From an uncultured Flavobacteriaceae bacterium (GTDB taxonomy: Bacteria; Bacteroidota; Bacteroidia; Flavobacteriales; Flavobacteriaceae): a stretch of 64,000 nt of DNA. Shown here piece after piece: positions 59,543 through 64,000 of this stretch. Under the pieces are notes generated by a model. The model had not been told where the DNA came from. It was given only the letters and a program-made list of their open reading frames with translations, and did no database searches. How positions within the stretch are numbered: position 1 is the first letter of the stretch; every line of letters starts with the position of its first letter. Position numbers and translations under genes: made by a program. Location: the NCBI GenBank assembly GCA_913065125.1, contig CAJYAG010000002.1, forward strand, positions 682,001 through 746,000. Reading direction: 5' to 3'.

Positions 59543-62281
59543 TTACACACTGTGTTTTTCATGTACCTTTTCGATAAACGGAATTGAAATATCAAAAATT
59601 TCTTTGATGATTTCTTTGATTGAAATCATAAAATCAGCAATTCTTTCTTCTGTAATTTCGTAGTCTTTTTTACCAAAATCAACTTTTATCAATCCGCTTT
59701 TAAGGTTCTTAAAAGAAATGATTCCGCTTTCAATTTTTGCGTGCGTTGCATTGCTTTTAGAATACATATAACCGTACAACAACACCTGAATTGCTTTGCT
59801 ATATTTTTCGTCTGCAATAGTAGAAACATCTTTTACTTTTAAATTGGCAGCTTCTACTTTACCAGTTTTGTAATCGATAATTCTTGTAACGCCATTTAAC
59901 TCATCAATTCGGTCAACTTGTCCTTTAATTTTAATTGGAAAGTCAAAACCATCAATTTCTAAAGAGGTTTCTAAATTTTCTTCGGTGGCAATAATTTTTA
60001 ATTGATTTTTTTCTGAAACCAATTGCTTTTCGTTTTCTAAAAACCGGTTGACATAATCTTTAGAAACTTCAAAAATCAACCTATTTTTTCCAGTGAAAAT
60101 ATCAGAATTATGAAAGTGTTTTTTAAAGTAAAACGAAACCAAATCATCTACTTTAGCAAACATGTCTTTAAAGTTTTCTAACTTAAGATAATTGTTAATA
60201 TAGGGTTGATACAAAGCGTCTAACGTATCGTGAATAATTGTCCCCATGGTGTTAGAAGCAACAGTTTCTTCGACTTCGTTATATTCTTTTAGTTTTAATA
60301 TTTTTTGTGTGTAAAACTGATATGGATTGTATAAATATCCAGTCAATGCAGAAGGAGAAAACCCATTTTTTGCAACTTCTTCTAGCGTAGAAATTATTTC
60401 AGGTGTCTTTTCTATTACTTTAAGTTCGGTTTTTTCTGTGGTTACTTTCGGACTTATTTGATGTTCTTTAATTCCGTTTTTTAGATGCAATAATTGTGTA
60501 ATAAACCTGCTTTTTTCTCCGCCTCCAAAAGTGTCACTTTCAGAATTGTATAATAAGTATATATTTTTTGCACGTTGCAATAATCTAAAGAAATGATACG
60601 AAAAAATAGCATCTTTTTCTCTGTATGTTGGCAAACCAAATTCGATCTTTACATCAAACGGGATAAAGGTGTTTTGCGAACTGTTTTTTGGTAAAATATT
60701 TTCATTTACAGACGTTATAATTACATTTTCAAAATCCAATACGCGCGTTTCTAACATTCCCATTAACTGCAATCCTTGTAGTGGTTCACCTTTAAAAGAA
60801 ATAGATTCTGTGTTTAATAATTGATTGAATAATTGATGAATGGTTTTAAATGTTTTTAGAAAATGATATTCGTTTTGAAAGGTTTGCAATTGCGAAAAAA
60901 TAGTATAAAATCGAAATAAATATTCTTTTTCTAAAGGAGCAGCTTTTTCTTTTAAAAGGACAATTAAATTCAAAATTCGGTTGATAAAATCTTGGCTGTT
61001 TTCAATCTGGTTAAAAACATCAACTACAACATCTTTTGTAGATTTTTCTAAAGGCAATAAAAAAGATTCAATTTGATTTTTACTGATAAATGCATCGTTG
61101 TCTTCTGCTATTTTTAGAGAAATTTTGTCTAATAGATTTTTTCCGTTTTCAATTAATAAAGGCTGAATGGCAGCATGTTTAAAAAATTGCAATACATCTT
61201 TGTAATAAAACTGTGCTGCTTGTGTTCTATTCAATTTTTCTTGCGTTAAAAACAACTGGAAAATAGCTAAAAATAACGAAGTAGTCGGAATATCTTTTAG
61301 CGGATAACCCATGGTAATATTTACCGCTTCAACCTTTATTGGCAATGAATTTAATGTGATTGGTAACAAACTTTCGTCAGCCAAAACATAGGCAGTTTTG
61401 TTGTGATTTGGTAATTTATTGATAAGTTCTCCAGCATATTTAATTTGAGTGGTGTTTTTTGAAGCGCCAATAACTTCAATGTTTTTTTCCAATTCAAAAC
61501 TCGATGAGACTGTAGCAATCGGGTTGTTGATGTAATATTTCCATTCAGATTTATATTTCCTGATGAATGTTCCTGCTTGATGTTTGTTTTTTAAAAAAGC
61601 ACTATCAATATCCCAATACACATCCATATTTCCTGCAGACAACAATTCTTGAAATAAATATTCTTCGGATTTGTTTAGCGCATTAAAACCCATAAAAACA
61701 TACTTTTTATGTTTGTTTTTTTCGATATAAGTTTCAATGTTTTTAGTGGCTTCTCTGTAAATTAAACCTTGATAACCAATTTTCTTTTCCAGTAAAAATG
61801 TATAAAATTCGGTGTAGTAAACTTCTAATTTTTCTAAAAAAGAAAAATGATTTTTCACCATTTTTGTTTCTTCAAAAGGCTTTTTAACAGACCAATTTTT
61901 TAAACGCTGAATATCTCTTAAATACGGAAATATCTCTTTAGGATTGATTAAATGTTGATCTACTTCGTTAAAATCCTGCACAACTGTAAATGCCCAAGAA
62001 ATAAAAGTCTCAAAATCTTCTGGCTCAGCTTCTATTTTTTTATACACAGCATAAAAATGAAATAATAACTGAATAGAATCCACTTTATGCAATCCAGAAA
62101 CTTCTTCAATAAATTGTTCTATATTAAAGATAGTTGGTAAAAAACCGACATTAATAGTTTCCTTTAAAGCTTCTTTTACAAAAACGCCTGCTCTTTGCGA
62201 CGGTAACACAAAAATGGTGTTTTCAAACGATTTTTGTTTCGTTAAAACGGAGTGTAATGTTTCTGTAATAAAAGTCTGCAT
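59543..62281 (-). CDS. PD-(D/E)XK nuclease family protein, AddB/RexB-like
   Basis: With the ATG at 62281 (MQTFITETLHSVL) this is a 912-residue protein. The N-terminal two thirds resemble a degenerate superfamily I helicase, as in AddB (FVLPSQRAGVFVKEALKE near the Walker position, without a complete GxGKT). The C-terminal 250 residues hold a RecB-type nuclease domain: YNPYQFYTQKILKLKEYNEVEE, and D...DYKTG in GQVDRIDELNGVTRIIDYKTGKVE. By family it works with an AddA-like helicase in double-strand-break resection; no addA is seen in the window. The end lies 2 bases from the USP gene. Confidence 0.85.
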   Translation of the reverse strand: MQTFITETLHSVLTKQKSFENTIFVLPSQRAGVFVKEALKETINVGFLPTIFNIEQFIEEVSGLHKVDSIQLLFHFYAVYKKIEAEPEDFETFISWAFTVVQDFNEVDQHLINPKEIFPYLRDIQRLKNWSVKKPFEETKMVKNHFSFLEKLEVYYTEFYTFLLEKKIGYQGLIYREATKNIETYIEKNKHKKYVFMGFNALNKSEEYLFQELLSAGNMDVYWDIDSAFLKNKHQAGTFIRKYKSEWKYYINNPIATVSSSFELEKNIEVIGASKNTTQIKYAGELINKLPNHNKTAYVLADESLLPITLNSLPIKVEAVNITMGYPLKDIPTTSLFLAIFQLFLTQEKLNRTQAAQFYYKDVLQFFKHAAIQPLLIENGKNLLDKISLKIAEDNDAFISKNQIESFLLPLEKSTKDVVVDVFNQIENSQDFINRILNLIVLLKEKAAPLEKEYLFRFYTIFSQLQTFQNEYHFLKTFKTIHQLFNQLLNTESISFKGEPLQGLQLMGMLETRVLDFENVIITSVNENILPKNSSQNTFIPFDVKIEFGLPTYREKDAIFSYHFFRLLQRAKNIYLLYNSESDTFGGGEKSRFITQLLHLKNGIKEHQISPKVTTEKTELKVIEKTPEIISTLEEVAKNGFSPSALTGYLYNPYQFYTQKILKLKEYNEVEETVASNTMGTIIHDTLDALYQPYINNYLKLENFKDMFAKVDDLVSFYFKKHFHNSDIFTGKNRLIFEVSKDYVNRFLENEKQLVSEKNQLKIIATEENLETSLEIDGFDFPIKIKGQVDRIDELNGVTRIIDYKTGKVEAANLKVKDVSTIADEKYSKAIQVLLYGYMYSKSNATHAKIESGIISFKNLKSGLIKVDFGKKDYEITEERIADFMISIKEIIKEIFDISIPFIEKVHEKHSV

Positions 62282-62361
62282 TTTTAGGAAGCCAATTTTT
62301 AGAACAAACAATGTACAAAAAGAACCTATTATTTTTATTATATTGTTAGAAAATTATTTTT

Positions 62362-63138
62362 ATGCAAACCGATTTACAAATAGCCATTATTCAGAAAGAT
62401 TTAGTTTGGGAAAACGTCAAGGAAAACAAGGCTAAACTAGATGTTTTATTGGGAGATCTTCAGAATGTTGATGTCATAATTTTACCAGAAATGTTTACAA
62501 CGGGTTTTTCTATGAAACCAAAACCTTTGGCAGAAAAAATGAATGGAGAAACTGTTGGTTGGATGCAACAAAAAGCAGCATATTTTGATGCAGCAATTGT
62601 TGGAAGTATCATCATAAATGAAAAAGGAAGATACTATAATAGAATGTTATTTGTGCATCCAAATGGTAACATTGAACATTATGATAAACGACACACGTTT
62701 ACCTTGGCAGGAGAACACAAAGAATATGCTTCTGGGGTTTCTAAATTGATTGTTACTTATAAAGACTGGAAAATTTGCCCTTTAATTTGTTACGATTTGC
62801 GTTTTCCGGTTTGGTCTAGAAATGTAGAAAGTTATGATTTATTAATTTATGTTGCAAGTTGGCCAAAGCCAAGAATTAACGCTTGGAAAACACTTCTTAA
62901 GGCACGTGCAATTGAAAACATGAGTTATTGTGTTGGTGTAAATAGAGTTGGTGTAGATGCAAATGCATATGAATACAATGGTAATTCTATGGCAGTTGAT
63001 TTCTTAGGGAATGAAATTACCGAAGTTGTAGAAAATGAAGAGAAAATTATCTACGCAACATTAAGTAAAAATGAATTGATACACCTTAGAACAAAATTAC
63101 CTTTCTTAGATGATAAAGATCAGTTTGCTATCAACTAA
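62362..63138 (+). CDS. Nitrilase-superfamily amidase (omega-amidase type)
   Basis: This 258-residue CN-hydrolase has the triad E43 (LPEMFTTGFSM), K109 (YDKRHTF) and C143 (ICYDLRFPVWSRN). The sequence around it resembles YafV-type omega-amidases, which hydrolyse alpha-ketoglutaramate and alpha-ketosuccinamate for metabolite repair. It is divergent from the AddB-like gene and ends in a terminator shared with the desaturase. Confidence 0.92.
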   Translation: MQTDLQIAIIQKDLVWENVKENKAKLDVLLGDLQNVDVIILPEMFTTGFSMKPKPLAEKMNGETVGWMQQKAAYFDAAIVGSIIINEKGRYYNRMLFVHPNGNIEHYDKRHTFTLAGEHKEYASGVSKLIVTYKDWKICPLICYDLRFPVWSRNVESYDLLIYVASWPKPRINAWKTLLKARAIENMSYCVGVNRVGVDANAYEYNGNSMAVDFLGNEITEVVENEEKIIYATLSKNELIHLRTKLPFLDDKDQFAIN

Positions 63139-63167
63139 AAAAGAGCCTTAAAAAGGCTCTTTTTTTT
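63137..63167. terminator. Bidirectional terminator between amidase and desaturase genes
   Basis: AAAAAAGAGCCTT pairs fully with AAGGCTCTTTTTT around AAA; T-runs on both strands serve the two convergent genes. Confidence 0.88.
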
Positions 63168-64000
63168 ATACTACTGGATTCATCCATTTAAAGTTGTATT
63201 TTGTATCTGGAACAACAATTCTTTCTGTAATTCGATACATTCTTTCGGGTAGTTTTAACAACCAATCTCTTGCTTTTTCTGCTTCTGGAGTTAAATCAGT
63301 TATTTTGTCAATTTCCCAAGTAGTATTTAGCTTCTTTAAAATATCTACATAATCAAAACCTGTATATACACCAACTCTTTGTGCTACCGTTGAGAATTGA
63401 TCAAAAACACTTCCTTTTTCTCCGAAAGATTCTCTTAAATGCATTGCAGGCATTACAATCTTGTGCTTCATCATGTGTTGAAAAGCCAACATCATTTCAC
63501 TAGGATCTATTTTAAAAATTTCTTTAACAAACTCTGCATATGCAATATGATGGCGCATCTCATCACCAGCAATAATTTTAGACATTTTAGCCAACGCTTT
63601 ATGTCCTTTTTTACGTGCAATTTTAGCCACATTATTATGTGAAATATACGTAGCTAATTCTTGAAAACTTGTGTAAATGAAGTTTTTATATGGATCTGTC
63701 GCAGTTCCAATATCAAATCCATCAGCGATTAAATGTTGCGTAGTAATTTCTACTTCTCGCATATTTACTCTTCCCGATAAATACAAGTATTTATTCAATA
63801 CATCTCCGTGTCTATTCTCTTCAGAAGTCCAAGCTCTAATCCACTTTGCCCAACCATTATCAGGTTGTTGAGAAACACCGTCTAAATCTAATAACCAAGA
63901 TTCGTAGGTTGGCAATGCTTCTTCAGTAATAGTGTCTCCAACTAAAACCACCCAAAAATCATCATCTAATTCTTTAGAAATTTCTTGAATTTCTTTTACT
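63166..64000 (-). CDS. Acyl-ACP desaturase, C-terminal part (cut by window edge)
   Basis: The frame remains open to base 64000, so the N-terminus is missing; the first visible residues are VKEIQEISKELDDDFW. The di-iron motifs are present: EENRHGD near the start of the visible part and GDEMRHHIAYAEF further on, as in soluble stearoyl-ACP desaturases, which introduce a double bond into acyl-ACP with oxygen and ferredoxin. The rest is helical (about 278 residues visible). An internal GTG at 63951 is not the true start. Confidence 0.9.
   Translation of the reverse strand, partial: VKEIQEISKELDDDFWVVLVGDTITEEALPTYESWLLDLDGVSQQPDNGWAKWIRAWTSEENRHGDVLNKYLYLSGRVNMREVEITTQHLIADGFDIGTATDPYKNFIYTSFQELATYISHNNVAKIARKKGHKALAKMSKIIAGDEMRHHIAYAEFVKEIFKIDPSEMMLAFQHMMKHKIVMPAMHLRESFGEKGSVFDQFSTVAQRVGVYTGFDYVDILKKLNTTWEIDKITDLTPEAEKARDWLLKLPERMYRITERIVVPDTKYNFKWMNPVV

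Noticed and set aside
1..64000. CRISPR arrays, transposases, integrases, restriction systems
   Set aside because: No regular spaced repeats of CRISPR type and no recognisable mobile-element or restriction genes were seen on either strand.

Overview
The window reads as a chromosomal segment of a marine-type member of the Flavobacteriaceae (Bacteroidetes), of the Polaribacter/Tenacibaculum kind; genus is inferred, not proven. Evidence: AT-rich DNA, no Shine-Dalgarno sequences but several TAnnTTTG-type -7 boxes, a complete Bat (aerotolerance) operon, a GLPGLI protein beside a TonB-dependent receptor, the arg operon built around an acylornithine transcarbamylase with HCLPVRRN, and intergenic palindromic repeats of the kind common in this family.

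Left third (1-23.6 kb): amino-acid biosynthesis. After an M28 peptidase fragment, a zinc-ribbon protein and a short SSB comes the ilvD-ilvB-ilvN-ilvC-ilvA operon (2.1-9.1 kb). Its leader (1.6-1.95 kb) carries two successive isoleucine-rich leader peptides, each followed by an intrinsic terminator, and the second has a clear antiterminator pairing. This tandem attenuator is the main find. A GapN-type dehydrogenase follows. Next is an arginine operon (GNAT-argG-argC-argD-argF'-argB-M20 deacylase-argH, 11.1-19.1 kb), preceded by a short leader ORF whose last codons are Arg-rich; its genes mostly overlap by 1-4 bases. Facing it is leuA-leuC-leuD-leuB on the minus strand (23.6-19.1 kb), which has no leader peptide that I can find.

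Middle (23.7-34.9 kb): housekeeping and envelope genes. These are a helical-repeat protein, metG, an S66 LD-carboxypeptidase, YraN, a TlpA-like thioredoxin protein, an SDR oxidoreductase, CvpA, and a beta-carbonic anhydrase next to a SulP/STAS transporter (a likely bicarbonate uptake and interconversion pair).

34.6-43.6 kb: a minus-strand Bat operon, in transcription order moxR, a DUF58 protein, a BatD-like membrane protein, batA, batB, batC, batD, batE, with copies of intergenic repeats in several of its spacers. 43.7-48.5 kb is the most accessory-looking part: two paralogous small secreted cysteine-containing proteins, a strong intervening hairpin, a GLPGLI protein and a TonB-dependent-receptor-like protein, transcribed away from a small HTH regulator.

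Right part (48.5-64 kb): lpxH-like, CtpA-like S41 protease, dCMP deaminase, HupE/UreJ-like protein, a GH109-like oxidoreductase-fold protein, tRNA-Leu(CAA), prs, rplY (ctc), pth, queD with a 28-codon membrane micro-ORF just upstream, enoyl-CoA hydratase, MATE transporter, universal stress protein, an AddB-like PD-(D/E)XK protein, a nitrilase-family amidase and the 3' part of an acyl-ACP desaturase cut by the window edge. No CRISPR array, transposase, prophage, rRNA or restriction system was seen.
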